Assembly (NCBI GenBank): GCA_947476325.1
Contig: CANJPZ010000024.1
Location: 1-34,927, forward strand
Length of the DNA stretch: 34,927 nt
From: Caulobacteraceae bacterium
Lineage (GTDB): Bacteria; Pseudomonadota; Alphaproteobacteria; Caulobacterales; Caulobacteraceae
Reading direction: 5' to 3'
Shown: positions 6,748 to 15,823 of the stretch, one piece after another
Layout: the number at the start of each line of letters is the position of its first letter
How positions within the stretch are numbered: the first letter of the stretch is position 1
Notes under the pieces: model-generated
Told to the model about the DNA's origin: nothing
What the model saw: only the letters and a program-made list of their open reading frames with translations
The model's database searches: none
Made by a program: the position numbers and the translations under genes

Positions 6748-9395
6748 TTCCGCGCCAATGCCGCCTGTGCAGCGGCCAGCCGGGCGATCGGCACCCGGTA
6801 GGGGCTGCAGGACACATAGTCGAGCCCCGTGGCCTCACAGAAGGCGATCGATGCGGGGTCGCCGCCATGCTCACCGCAAATGCCGAGTTTGACGTCTGGC
6901 CGGACCGCCCTGCCCCGCTCGGCCGCGATCCGGATCAGATCGCCGACGCCTTCCTGGTCCAGAGACACGAAGGGGTCCTTCTCGAAGATGCCCTTGTCGA
7001 TATAGGCGTTGAGGAACCGTCCGGAATCGTCGCGGCTGATGCCGAAGGTGGTCTGGGTCAGGTCGTTGGTGCCGAACGAGAAGAACTCGGCGTTTTCGGC
7101 CAGGTCGCCAGCGCGGATCGCCGCACGGGGCAACTCGATCATGGCTCCGACCTTGTAGGCGACGGTCTTGCCAGCCGCTTCCATGGCCGCTTTCGCCGTG
7201 CGGTCAGTCAGCTCGCGCAAGTATTTCATCTCCTCGCCCTTGGAGACGAGCGGGTGCATGATCTCGAGCTCGGGCGCGGTTTCCATTTCGCAGGCCGCTT
7301 CAATGATGGCGCGGACCTGCATCTCGTAGATCTCGGGATAGGAGACGCCTAGCCGGCAACCCCGGTGGCCCAGCATGGGGTTGGATTCGTGCAAATCGCG
7401 CGCCCGCTGCATCAGCTTTTTGGGATCGAGGCCGGTGGCCTCGGCCACGATCAGCACTTCGTCCTCAGCATGCGGCAGGAACTCATGCAGCGGCGGATCC
7501 AGCAGCCGGATGGTCACCGGCAGGCCGGCCATGATGGTAAAGAGCTGGGAGAAGTCGGCCTTCTGGAAGGGCTCGATCTTGGCGAGCGCGGCCCGGCGTC
7601 CCAGTTCATCGTCCGCTAGGATCATTTCGCGTACTGCGGCGATCCGGTCGGCCTCGAAGAACATGTGCTCGGTGCGGCAAAGGCCGATGCCCTCGGCTCC
7701 GAACTGGCGAGCGGTCTTTGCATCCAGCGGGGTTTCGGCGTTGGCGCGCACCTTTAGCCGGCGGGCCGCGTCGGCCCAGGTCATGAGGGCGGCAAAATCA
7801 CCGGAAAGCTCCGGTTCGATCATGTCGACCTTGCCAGCCAGTACCTCACCCTTCGAACCATCAATGGTAATGACGTCGCCGACCCGCACCATGCGGCCGC
7901 GCGCCGTGAAGACCCCGGCTGCCTCGTCAATGCGCACGTCGTTGGCGCCGGACACGCAAGGCCGGCCCATGCCGCGGGCAACCACGGCGGCGTGGCTGGT
8001 CATGCCGCCGCGGGCGGTCAGGATAGCGCGGGCCGCATGCATGCCGTGAATGTCCTCGGGGCTGGTCTCTTCACGCACCAGGATCACCGCCTCGCCCGAA
8101 AGACCGCGCCGTTCGGCTTCGTCGGCGTCAAAGACCACGATCCCCGTCGCCGCGCCGGGCGAGGCGGGCAGGCCCTTGGCGATGAGATCGCGTTCGGCCG
8201 CTGGATCGATGGTCGGGTGCAGCAACTGATCCAGCGATGACGGCTCAATCCGCATCACGGCCTCGTCGTGGGTAATCAGCCCCTCGCCGGCCAGATCGAC
8301 GGCGATTTTCAGCGCCGCCCTTGTCGTGCGCTTTCCGTTGCGGGTCTGCAGCATGTAGAGCTTGCCGCGCTCGACCGTGAACTCGATGTCCTGCATGTCG
8401 CGGTAGTGTTGTTCCAGGCGGCCGACGGCGGCCTTGAACTCGGTGAACACCACCGGCATCGCCTCTTCCATCGAGGGCCGGGTCTCGCCCATTTCCTCGC
8501 GGGCGGCTTTGGTCAGGGCTTGCGGCGTGCGGATGCCGGCTACCACGTCCTCGCCCTGAGCGTTGATCAGGAACTCACCGTAGAGCCTGGCCTCGCCGGT
8601 CGAGGGGTTGCGGGTGAAGGCCACGCCGGTGGCGGACGTCTCGCCCATATTGCCGAAAACCATGGACTGGATATTGACCGCCGTGCCCCAGCTTTCGGGG
8701 ATGTCGTGCATGCGGCGATAGAACTTGGCCCGGTCGTTCATCCAGCTGGCGAAGACGGCGGCCACCGCGCCCCACAACTGGTCGTGCGGATCCTGCGGGA
8801 AGGGCTTGCCGAGCGAGCGGGCGACCAGACCCTTGTAGTCGTCGACCACGGCGGCCCAGTCGTCGGCGGAAAGATCGGTGTCGATCGAGACGTCCAGGCG
8901 CTCCTTGTGTTCGTCGAGGATTTCTTCGAACAGGTGGTGGTTCAGATCGAGCACCACGTTAGAATACATCTGGATAAACCGGCGGTAGGAATCCAGCGCG
9001 AAGCGGCGATCGCCCGACAGCGCCGCCAGACCATCGACGGTCGCGTCGTTGAGACCCAGGTTGAGGACCGTGTCCATCATGCCGGGCATTGAGGCCCGCG
9101 CGCCCGAGCGCACCGAGACCAGCAGCGGGTTTGACGGATCGCCGAACGCCTTGCCGGTGATGGACTCGATTTTTGCAAGGCCGGCCCGGACCTGGCTCTC
9201 CAGCTGCGGCGGATAGCAGTTTTCGTTGGCGTAGTAGTGGACGCAGGCCTCGGTGGTGATGGTGAACCCGGGCGGAACCGGCAGACCCAGCGAGCACATC
9301 TCGGCCAGGTTCGCACCCTTGCCGCCAAGCAGGTTCTTCATCGAGGCGTCGCCCTCCGCGCCGCCTCCGCCGAAACCGTAGACCCACTGAGTCAT
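6744..9395 (-). CDS. ppdK: Pyruvate, phosphate dikinase
   Basis: An 883-residue enzyme that interconverts pyruvate, ATP and phosphate with PEP, AMP and pyrophosphate. The N-terminal ATP-grasp domain begins WVYGFGGGGAEG and NLLGGKGANLAEM. The swivelling phosphohistidine domain carries GGMTSHAAVVARGMGRP, with the catalytic His near residue 468. The C-terminal PEP/pyruvate barrel contains GLCRTEHMFF, GHRGCRLGVSYPEI, FSFGTNDLTQTTFG and the GICGEHGGDP loop with its catalytic Cys. Length matches bacterial PPDK. ATG 9395 has GGAG about nine bases upstream. It lies after glyS and before meaB, and overlaps meaB by four bases. The 89 bp before it hold a palindromic repeat. Confidence 0.98.
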   Translation of the reverse strand: MTQWVYGFGGGGAEGDASMKNLLGGKGANLAEMCSLGLPVPPGFTITTEACVHYYANENCYPPQLESQVRAGLAKIESITGKAFGDPSNPLLVSVRSGARASMPGMMDTVLNLGLNDATVDGLAALSGDRRFALDSYRRFIQMYSNVVLDLNHHLFEEILDEHKERLDVSIDTDLSADDWAAVVDDYKGLVARSLGKPFPQDPHDQLWGAVAAVFASWMNDRAKFYRRMHDIPESWGTAVNIQSMVFGNMGETSATGVAFTRNPSTGEARLYGEFLINAQGEDVVAGIRTPQALTKAAREEMGETRPSMEEAMPVVFTEFKAAVGRLEQHYRDMQDIEFTVERGKLYMLQTRNGKRTTRAALKIAVDLAGEGLITHDEAVMRIEPSSLDQLLHPTIDPAAERDLIAKGLPASPGAATGIVVFDADEAERRGLSGEAVILVREETSPEDIHGMHAARAILTARGGMTSHAAVVARGMGRPCVSGANDVRIDEAAGVFTARGRMVRVGDVITIDGSKGEVLAGKVDMIEPELSGDFAALMTWADAARRLKVRANAETPLDAKTARQFGAEGIGLCRTEHMFFEADRIAAVREMILADDELGRRAALAKIEPFQKADFSQLFTIMAGLPVTIRLLDPPLHEFLPHAEDEVLIVAEATGLDPKKLMQRARDLHESNPMLGHRGCRLGVSYPEIYEMQVRAIIEAACEMETAPELEIMHPLVSKGEEMKYLRELTDRTAKAAMEAAGKTVAYKVGAMIELPRAAIRAGDLAENAEFFSFGTNDLTQTTFGISRDDSGRFLNAYIDKGIFEKDPFVSLDQEGVGDLIRIAAERGRAVRPDVKLGICGEHGGDPASIAFCEATGLDYVSCSPYRVPIARLAAAQAALARK

Positions 9396-9407
9396 TTCAT
9401 ACTCCGA

Positions 9408-9472
9408 ATGCCCCCGCGCAGGCGGGGACCCATAAACCTGGTTCGGCTGGATCCCCGCGTTGGCTGGGATGA
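9408..9472. repeat. REP-like palindromic intergenic element
   Basis: Two related GC-rich arms in opposite orientation, about 9408-9432 and 9448-9472, share the core TGGRTCCCCGC and are separated by about 15 bases. Such paired palindromes are common between genes in alphaproteobacterial genomes. It fills the gap between glyS and ppdK. I saw no second copy in this window. Confidence 0.6.
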
Positions 9473-9484
9473 CCGGAAGGGGAA

Positions 9485-11731
9485 CTACCTCGAGATTTGC
9501 GAAAAGTCCGCCACGCGTCCCATCAGGTCCCTGACCTGTATCAAGAGTCGCAGGCGGTTGTCGCGCTCAGCCGGAACCGACGAATTGACCATGACGTCCT
9601 CGAAGAACGCATCGACCGGTTTGCGCAAGGCCGCCAGGGCGGTCATGGCGGCGGCAAAGTCTTCGGCGGCGAGCGCGGTCTCGACCTTGGGCGTGGCATC
9701 GGTCAGGGCGGCGACCAGGGTTATTTCCTGGGCCGGCGCGCCGGGCAGCCGCAAGGCGCGACCGGCCTCGGGCAACGGACCCTTCTTTTCCTCGGACCGC
9801 AGGATATTGGCCGCGCGCTTGTAGCCGGCCAGCAGATTGGCGCCGTCCTCGGTGGCCAGGAATTTGTCGAGTGCTTCGACGCGGGCGACGATCCGGACGA
9901 GGTCGTCATCGCCGAGCGCGAAGACAGCGTCGACCAGGTCGTGACGCTTGCCTTCATCGCGCAACTGAACCTTTAGACGATCGGCGAAAAAGGCCTTGAG
10001 GGGCGGGAAAAGGGTGCGGCAGTAGCTCTCCAGCTCCAAGAGACGCTGGCCATCAAAGAACTCGGTTTCTTGTGAACCGGAGCTGCGTGTCCGGTCCCAG
10101 CCGTCCGAAATGCCCCGACGAAGGAGATCGGCCATGAGTGAACCCTCGCGACCCGTCGAGGTATAACCCTCCGCGCTCAAATGCTCAGCGAAGCGTTCGG
10201 CCGCAAGAGGACTTTCCGATTCCAGAGCCGCGGCCAGGGCGGCCGAGAGCAGGCGATCAAGCGGCGCTCTGACGCCGTTCTCGAGGATGATGCGGATCGC
10301 ACCGAGCGCTGCCCTGCGCAGGGCGTAGGGATCGCGCGACCCGGTGGGCTTTTCGTCGATGGCGAAGAAGCTGACCAGGGTGTCCAGCTTGTCGGCCAGC
10401 GCGACGGACACGGACACCGACGCGGACGGCACGACATCGTTTGGTCCCTGCGGTCGGTAGTGGTCATGGATGGCGTCGGCCACCACGTTGTCCAGTTTTG
10501 CGGCGCGGGCATAGTAGCCGCCCATCAGCCCCTGGAGCTCGGGGAACTCTCCAACCATGCCTGACGCAAGGTCCGCCTTGGCCAGTCGCGCCGCCATTTC
10601 TGCAACGGCAGGATCGGCGCCGACCAGAGGGGCGATCTCTGAGGCCAGAGCGGCGATCCGCTCAACTCTGTCGGCCATGGTCCCAAGTTTGGCGTGGAAG
10701 GTGACGCCTTTCAGCTTGCCCAGCCAGCGGTCGAAATTGCCCGGCTTGTTGTCTTCGTCCCAGAAGAAGCGGGCGTCGTTCAGGCGGGCGGAGAGAACCC
10801 GGGCGTTGCCGGCGGCGAGCGCGGCCCCGCCGTCGCTGGCCTCAATGTTGGCGACGACCAGGAAGTGGGGCGCCAGACGTCCGGCTTTCGGGTCGCGCAC
10901 GGCGAAGTACTTCTGGTGGGTGCGCATCGAAGTTCGGATCACCTCGGGCGGCAAATCCAGAAAGCTCGGATCCATGTCCCCGAGGATCGGTACGGGCCAT
11001 TCGGCCAGACCCGAAACCTCTTCCAGCAGGCCTTCATCCTCGACCAGTTCCAGCCCGCGCGCCGCACAGGCAGCCCTGGCTCCATCCAGAATACGGCGTT
11101 TGCGTTCATCGGCTTCCAGCACGACGTATCGGCTGGCCAGTCCGGCGCGGTAGGTGTCGAAGTCCCTGACCGAAAAGGCCCCCCGCTCGGCGCCCATGAA
11201 CCGGTGGCCTTCGGACAGGTCGCCTGACTTGATGCCTTCAATGTCGAGCGGAACAACCGTTCCGTCGAACAGGCACAGGATGCGCTGCAGAGGCCGCACC
11301 CATTTCAGGGTGCAGGTTCCCCACTTCATCGACTTGGGCCAGGGGAAATTGCGGACGATCTGATCGACCATGGGCGCGATCAGGTCGGCGGTCCCCTTGC
11401 CCTTTGACGAGACCGTGGCGAACCAGACCCCGTCACGCTCGACCAGCTGCTCCTGGGTCAGGCCCACCTTGCGCAGGAAGCCTTCCATGGCCTGGGGCGG
11501 CGCGCCGGCTTTGGGGCCTTTCAGTTCTTCGCTGCGATCGGCCTGCGCAGCCGGCAGTCCATCAACCACCAGAGTCAGCCGGCGGGGCCCTGCAAAGGTG
11601 CGGATGGCGGAGTCGGCAAACCCGGCTTCGGCCAGCCGCTCGCGCGCCATGCGTTCAAGGTCGCGCGCGGCATTACCCTGCATGCGCGCGGGGATTTCCT
11701 CGGAGAACAGTTCAAGCAAGAGCTGGGGCAT
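9485..11731 (-). CDS. glyS: Glycyl-tRNA synthetase beta subunit
   Basis: A 748-residue beta chain of the alpha2-beta2 glycyl-tRNA synthetase. The start [18 protein letters not shown] is the family signature. Further blocks are TFAGPRRLTLVVDGLP, LKGPKAGAPPQAMEGFLRK, WPKSMKWG, HPLRR-like EGHRFMGAERG, and VGEFPELQGLMGGYYA. The beta subunit binds tRNA-Gly and is required with GlyQ for charging. ATG 11731 overlaps the glyQ stop by one base (TAATG), so the two subunits are coupled; an open frame to 11782 lies inside glyQ and is rejected. It is somewhat longer than the E. coli protein, with the extra length around residues 555-600. Confidence 0.97.
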   Translation of the reverse strand: MPQLLLELFSEEIPARMQGNAARDLERMARERLAEAGFADSAIRTFAGPRRLTLVVDGLPAAQADRSEELKGPKAGAPPQAMEGFLRKVGLTQEQLVERDGVWFATVSSKGKGTADLIAPMVDQIVRNFPWPKSMKWGTCTLKWVRPLQRILCLFDGTVVPLDIEGIKSGDLSEGHRFMGAERGAFSVRDFDTYRAGLASRYVVLEADERKRRILDGARAACAARGLELVEDEGLLEEVSGLAEWPVPILGDMDPSFLDLPPEVIRTSMRTHQKYFAVRDPKAGRLAPHFLVVANIEASDGGAALAAGNARVLSARLNDARFFWDEDNKPGNFDRWLGKLKGVTFHAKLGTMADRVERIAALASEIAPLVGADPAVAEMAARLAKADLASGMVGEFPELQGLMGGYYARAAKLDNVVADAIHDHYRPQGPNDVVPSASVSVSVALADKLDTLVSFFAIDEKPTGSRDPYALRRAALGAIRIILENGVRAPLDRLLSAALAAALESESPLAAERFAEHLSAEGYTSTGREGSLMADLLRRGISDGWDRTRSSGSQETEFFDGQRLLELESYCRTLFPPLKAFFADRLKVQLRDEGKRHDLVDAVFALGDDDLVRIVARVEALDKFLATEDGANLLAGYKRAANILRSEEKKGPLPEAGRALRLPGAPAQEITLVAALTDATPKVETALAAEDFAAAMTALAALRKPVDAFFEDVMVNSSVPAERDNRLRLLIQVRDLMGRVADFSQISR

Positions 11732-12636
11732 TACGCGGCTCCTGCCTGTTGCTTCTGCCATTCGGCCGCGCAGGCTTTGCACAGGTCGCGGATACGCCCG
11801 ATGTAGCTGGCCCGTTCGGCCACGGCGATGGCGCCCCTGGCGTTCATGACGTTGAACAGATGGCTGGCTTTCAGCACGTGGTCGTAGGCGGGCAAAACCA
11901 GGGCCTGGCCTTGCGGGCCCCTGCTCTCGGTCAGGATACGCATGGCCTGGCGCTCCATGTCCTCGAACTGGCGTTTCAGCACATCGACGTCAGCGTATTC
12001 GAAATTGTAGGCCGACATCTGGCGCTCGTTTTCCAGGAACACCTCGCCGTAGGTCTTGAAATCGGGGCTTTGCGGGTCATTGAAGGCCAGATCATAGACG
12101 TTGTCGACGCCCTGGACGTACATGGCCAGGCGCTCAAGCCCATAGGTCAGTTCGCCGGCCACCGGATCGACATCGAGGCCGCCGACCTGCTGCATATAGG
12201 TGAACTGGCTGACCTCCATGCCGTCGCACCAGACCTCCCAGCCCAGACCCCAGGCACCTACGGTGGGGTTTTCCCAGTCGTCCTCGACGAAGCGGATGTC
12301 GTGCAGCATGGGATCAATGCCGATGGCGGCTAGGGATCCCAGATAGAGATCCTGCAGATTGGACGGGTTGGGCTTCAGGATCACCTGGTACTGGTAGTAG
12401 TGCTGCAGCCGGTTGGGGTTTTCGCCATAGCGGCCGTCGCCGGGCCTGCGCGAAGGCTGGACATAGGCCGCCTTCCAGCTTTTCGGGCCCAAAGCGCGCA
12501 AAACCGTGGCCGGATGCAGGGTGCCGGCGCCCACCTCGATGTCATAGGGCTGGAGCAGCACGCAGCCCTGACGGCTCCAGTAGGCCTGGAGCGTCAGGAT
12601 CAAGTCCTGAAACGACAAGGGTTTGCGGTCTGACAA
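11731..12636 (-). CDS. glyQ: Glycyl-tRNA synthetase alpha subunit
   Basis: A 301-residue class II catalytic subunit. It has [36 protein letters not shown] near the N-terminus, then [19 protein letters not shown] (motif 2 region) and [24 protein letters not shown]. It forms glycyl-adenylate and charges tRNA-Gly together with GlyS. I place the start at TTG 12636 (LSDRKPLSF). It has GGGG seven bases upstream and gives the usual family length. The frame is open to 12699, but that longer version would run through a strong hairpin and U tract at 12657-12690, which is the terminator of the preceding gene. The glyQ-glyS-ppdK-meaB order suggests one operon with an internal gap at 9396-9484. Confidence 0.93.
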   Translation of the reverse strand: MSDRKPLSFQDLILTLQAYWSRQGCVLLQPYDIEVGAGTLHPATVLRALGPKSWKAAYVQPSRRPGDGRYGENPNRLQHYYQYQVILKPNPSNLQDLYLGSLAAIGIDPMLHDIRFVEDDWENPTVGAWGLGWEVWCDGMEVSQFTYMQQVGGLDVDPVAGELTYGLERLAMYVQGVDNVYDLAFNDPQSPDFKTYGEVFLENERQMSAYNFEYADVDVLKRQFEDMERQAMRILTESRGPQGQALVLPAYDHVLKASHLFNVMNARGAIAVAERASYIGRIRDLCKACAAEWQKQQAGAA

Positions 12637-12656
12637 GAGAATCCCCGAAGGCCCAT

Positions 12657-12690
12657 GAAAAAGTCGGCGGACCATAGGGCCCGCCGACTT
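12657..12690 (-). terminator. Rho-independent terminator before glyQ
   Basis: AAGTCGGCGG (12661-12670) and CCGCCGACTT (12681-12690) form a perfect 10-bp stem with a 10-base loop. On the minus strand the stem runs straight into a U5 tract. It begins 5 bp after the stop of the small exported protein and ends about 20 bp before the proposed glyQ start. Confidence 0.85.
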
Positions 12691-12695
12691 CATCA

Positions 12696-13109
12696 TCAAG
12701 CGCGTGTGGGGAGGAACGCGCGCCTGGCAACGCCGGGGAAAGAGGGGGGGCAGTTCCCGGCGGGTTTCGTCATCCTGCCCGCGTTGCTCATAGGCTGGCC
12801 GTAGCGGGCGCGATTTTCAGGGGTGTCAGGCACGGGGCCGTTGCTGATGATCTGGACGGGAATGCCCAGGGCGGCGGCCACGTCGGCGCTGACCGGCACA
12901 CGTGCCTGGGCGCCGGAAGTCTGCGTGGTATTTCGGGGCGCCGGATAATTATCCGCATCACGATCCGGCATCGGATTGACGGTGAGCGGCGATATTGGGC
13001 TGCTGGCCGGGATGCCGTCCTTGTCATAGGCGGCCGGCTGAGCCAGGGCGGCGCCCGCAAGGGTCAGTCCGCCGATCATTGCGCTGATCGCGAAGGTCTT
13101 GTTCATCAT
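12696..13109 (-). CDS. Small exported protein of unknown function
   Basis: A 137-residue protein that I do not recognise. It starts with a signal peptide ([22 protein letters not shown], cut before [11 protein letters not shown]). The mature part is Pro- and Asn-rich and looks mostly unstructured: [25 protein letters not shown], then [38 protein letters not shown], and a basic end [11 protein letters not shown] single Cys lies in the C-terminal part (GNCPPSFPG). The first ATG (13109) has GGAG eight bases upstream; a second ATG follows directly. A strong terminator after its stop makes it a monocistronic unit. The location is most likely the periplasm. Confidence 0.75.
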   Translation of the reverse strand: MMNKTFAISAMIGGLTLAGAALAQPAAYDKDGIPASSPISPLTVNPMPDRDADNYPAPRNTTQTSGAQARVPVSADVAAALGIPVQIISNGPVPDTPENRARYGQPMSNAGRMTKPAGNCPPSFPGVARRAFLPTRA

Positions 13110-13174
13110 GGCTGTTACTCCGTCGGCCGAAGGGGCCGTTGCAGCAGTAGCGCTTCAAAGGGCGTTTTCGTTGC

Positions 13175-13200
13175 GCGTTATCACGGGTTTGTGATCACGC
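13175..13200 (-). terminator. Possible hairpin terminator after ispE
   Basis: GCGTTATCAC (13175-13184) pairs with GTGATCACGC (13191-13200) with one mismatch and a six-base loop. It includes the ispE stop codon (13195-13197). No U tract follows on the minus strand, so this is a low-confidence call. Confidence 0.3.
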
Positions 13201-14055
13201 CAGGGTGCAAGCGCGAACCCACCAGCCGGGATGCTCTGCCGCCAGACGGGCGCCGAGGGCGCGCGCGTCCGATGGGTCACGGCAGAGGGCGAAACAGGTC
13301 GCGCCCGATCCCGACATGCGCGCAATCAGCGCCTCGGGCGCCGAGGCCAGCGCGGCCAGGACAATATTGATTTGCGGATGCAGCGTAACAGCCGCCGCTT
13401 CCAGGTCGTTGCGTTGACGGGCGAGGAAGGCGGCCACCGCCTCTGCGCCCTCAAGCCGGTCCGGGGCCTCGGCTTCGAGCGGGACGGCGCCCGATTGGCG
13501 ATCGAATTGCGCAAACACCGCGCCGGTTGCGGTCTCAATACCCGGATTGACCAACACCGCATCAAGCGGTGGGGCGTCAGGGGCAGGCCCCAGCTTTTCG
13601 CCCCGGCCGCGCGCCATGAGGCCGCGGGCCTGCAGGCAGGCGGGCACATCGGCGCCAAGTGTGGCGGCAATCTGCGCCAGGCGCACCGCCGGCAGGGCCA
13701 GGTATTCGCCCATCAGCCGCAAGGTGGCCGCCGCATCGCTTGACCCGCCGCCCAGACCCGACGCCGGTGGCAGGTTCTTTTCCAGGGTCAGGCCAAAGCG
13801 GATGATGCGGGCGTTGGGCTGGTCCATGGCCGCATCGCGCGCGCGCAGGACAAGGTTGTCAGCCGTGGCTGGCACCGCCCCGGCGTAGGGCCCGGTGATG
13901 TCCAGCCTGTAGGGCGCGCCCTGCTCCAGGGTGATCACATCACCGATGTCGGCGAACACCATCCAGCTTTCCAGCGGATGATAGCCGTCGGAGCCGAGCG
14001 GGCCAACATGGAGGAACAGGTTGACCTTGGCGGGCGCGAATGCGCGGCGCGTCAC
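13195..14055 (-). CDS. ispE: 4-diphosphocytidyl-2-C-methyl-D-erythritol kinase
   Basis: A 286-residue GHMP kinase that phosphorylates CDP-methylerythritol in the MEP pathway to isoprenoids. AFAPAKVNLFLHV at the N-terminus includes the substrate Lys (residue 10), followed by DGYHPLESWMVF. The ATP-binding loop LPPASGLGGGSSDAAA spans about 95-110, the catalytic Asp lies in ATLGADVPACL (136), and motif 3 is MSGSGATCFAL. GTG 14055 is chosen because it overlaps the preceding stop in GTGA and begins the family's N-terminus; the open frame further upstream is shadow sequence of the TPR gene. It is the last gene of an ETF-QO, TPR, ispE cluster. Confidence 0.96.
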   Translation of the reverse strand: MTRRAFAPAKVNLFLHVGPLGSDGYHPLESWMVFADIGDVITLEQGAPYRLDITGPYAGAVPATADNLVLRARDAAMDQPNARIIRFGLTLEKNLPPASGLGGGSSDAAATLRLMGEYLALPAVRLAQIAATLGADVPACLQARGLMARGRGEKLGPAPDAPPLDAVLVNPGIETATGAVFAQFDRQSGAVPLEAEAPDRLEGAEAVAAFLARQRNDLEAAAVTLHPQINIVLAALASAPEALIARMSGSGATCFALCRDPSDARALGARLAAEHPGWWVRACTLA

Positions 14056-15788
14056 GGGGTGGCGGGCGCCGGCTCGCTGGCGCTGGCGACCGTTTCGGCG
14101 CCCTGATGGGAGTTGATCTTGGCCTGAACGCTGGCCTTGAGTTTGTCTTCCGGATGCAGGGTCAGCACCCTTTGCCATTGATAGACGGCCTCGAGCTTGC
14201 GACCGGCGCTGAAATAGGCGTCGCCCAGGTGGTCGTTCACCGAAGGATCAGCCGCATCAAGCACGACCGCCACCTCCAAGTTTTCGATCGCTTTGGGAAG
14301 ATCGCCCATCCGGAAATAGACCCAGCCCAGAGAGTCGATGATGGCGCCGATACGGGGCCTGGCTCGCGCCGCCTTTTGCAGCAGCGCCAGGGCCTCGGGC
14401 AGGCGCTCTCCGCGGTCGGCCCACATATAGCCCAGATAGTTCATCACCTCTGGCTGCTCCGGCGACAGCTCAAGGGCCTTGTTCAGATCACGCTCGGCGC
14501 TCTTCCACTCGTTCACCTCGTTGTAGGACATGGCGCGGGCGTAATAGAGGCTCCAGCTGGCCTCGGCGCCGCGGGCCCGAATGACCTGGCTGTACAGGTT
14601 CACCGCCTCGGAAGACTTGCCCGAGATCGACAGAAAGCCGGCGAGACTCGACTTCGCGACCAGATCCCGCGGCGATTTGGACACCGTTTCGCGGGCGGCG
14701 GCCAGCGCCCGGTCTTTGTCGTGGTCCGCCATCCAAGACTCGGCGATGCCGATCCGGGCGTCAATATATTCCGGAGCATCCTTGGGAATGCGGGCAAAAT
14801 GGGTGCGGGCCGCTTCGGTGGACCCGGCGCCGGCCTCGACCGAGGCGGCCAGGAACAGCGCTTCGGTGCGGCGCTCGTCCAGCCGGAGCGCCAGCCAGAA
14901 GCAGGTGATCGCGCCATCGGTATCGTTCTGGGCCAGATTGATCTTGCCGGTCGCCAGCAACGCCTGCGCCGCGCCCTGGTTGGCGGTCAGGGCCGGCGGC
15001 ACGGTGGGGCGGCGTTTGCGAGCCCGCTCCCGGGCCTGGGTGGCGCGCACGTCGTTGGGGTTCTGTTCGAGAATGGTGTCGTAGAGCTTCACCGCATCGG
15101 GTGCGCGATGCTGGCGCTCAAGGAACTCGCCCAGGGAATACTGGAAATCAAGGAAGTCCGGGCCGCGGACCAGCAGGTCCTTGTAGATGTCCTCAACCTG
15201 ATCGGTCTTGCCGGTGAACTCCAGCAACAGGGCGCGGTTGTACATCGCATACATCCGCGTAATCGGATCGGAACGGGCCGGCGGTTCGGGGATGGCGGGG
15301 TCCTTTTGCCCCGCCGCAACAGCGGACCAGGGCTGCAGCATCAAGGCGAGCGCCCGGAATGGCTGGCCGACGCCATTGCCTGTCAGGATGGTGTTGCTCT
15401 TGCGCGCGTCTCCGGACGCCATGGCGTCCACCGCCACGACCAACTGCCCCAGTTGTCGGGTGACCTGGGCGCTGCTCTCGGCCTGAGGTGCAAACTGCGC
15501 CGCGCGGGGAATATTACCGCTGCGCACCGCCGACTCGAACGCCAGCTCGCGCAGTGAATCGCGCGCATCACCGCTGGCCAGATCAGCCGCGCGGGAGAAG
15601 TAATCCAGAGCCAGATCGAAACGCCCGTCGCTGACCGCGGCGTTGCCGGCCAGATAGAGGGCGGGGCCCGACGATTGAGACGCCGCTGGAGTCGCCGCCG
15701 GCCCTGCACGATTGCCCTGAGCGGTGGCCGGCAAGGCCACGGCGAGCGGAATCAGCAAGGCAAGGCAAGCGACGGCTTTCATCCGCAC
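14052..15788 (-). CDS. Exported tetratricopeptide-repeat protein
   Basis: A 578-residue protein with a signal peptide (KAVACLALLIPLAVALPATAQ) and then a low-complexity Ala/Gln/Ser linker. The rest is a run of TPR-like helical pairs. Clear units include ALYLAGNAAVSDGRFDLALDYFSRAADL, YSLGEFLERQHRAPDAVKLYDTILEQNP, and, near the C-terminus, three in a row: VMNYLGYMWADRGERLPEALALLQKA, IIDSLGWVYFRMGDLPKAIENLEVA and VNDHLGDAYFSAGRKLEAVYQWQRVL. It is likely a periplasmic or envelope scaffold. GTG 15788 has AAGGA seven bases upstream; ATG 15782 is the alternative. It starts 35 bp after ETF-QO and overlaps ispE by four bases. The partner protein cannot be told from sequence. Confidence 0.9.
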   Translation of the reverse strand: MRMKAVACLALLIPLAVALPATAQGNRAGPAATPAASQSSGPALYLAGNAAVSDGRFDLALDYFSRAADLASGDARDSLRELAFESAVRSGNIPRAAQFAPQAESSAQVTRQLGQLVVAVDAMASGDARKSNTILTGNGVGQPFRALALMLQPWSAVAAGQKDPAIPEPPARSDPITRMYAMYNRALLLEFTGKTDQVEDIYKDLLVRGPDFLDFQYSLGEFLERQHRAPDAVKLYDTILEQNPNDVRATQARERARKRRPTVPPALTANQGAAQALLATGKINLAQNDTDGAITCFWLALRLDERRTEALFLAASVEAGAGSTEAARTHFARIPKDAPEYIDARIGIAESWMADHDKDRALAAARETVSKSPRDLVAKSSLAGFLSISGKSSEAVNLYSQVIRARGAEASWSLYYARAMSYNEVNEWKSAERDLNKALELSPEQPEVMNYLGYMWADRGERLPEALALLQKAARARPRIGAIIDSLGWVYFRMGDLPKAIENLEVAVVLDAADPSVNDHLGDAYFSAGRKLEAVYQWQRVLTLHPEDKLKASVQAKINSHQGAETVASASEPAPATP

Positions 15789-15823
15789 AGTCTGTTCCTT
15801 TTCATTGGGGCTGAAAAGGGGCG

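Noticed and set aside
13201-14051. Diverging frames inside ispE on the plus strand
   Set aside because: They are short, Arg-rich shadows without start signals or domain features.
14040-15557. A 505-codon plus-strand frame opposite the TPR gene
   Set aside because: Composition is Arg/Gly/His-rich shadow sequence; the TPR repeats and signal peptide on the minus strand explain the DNA.
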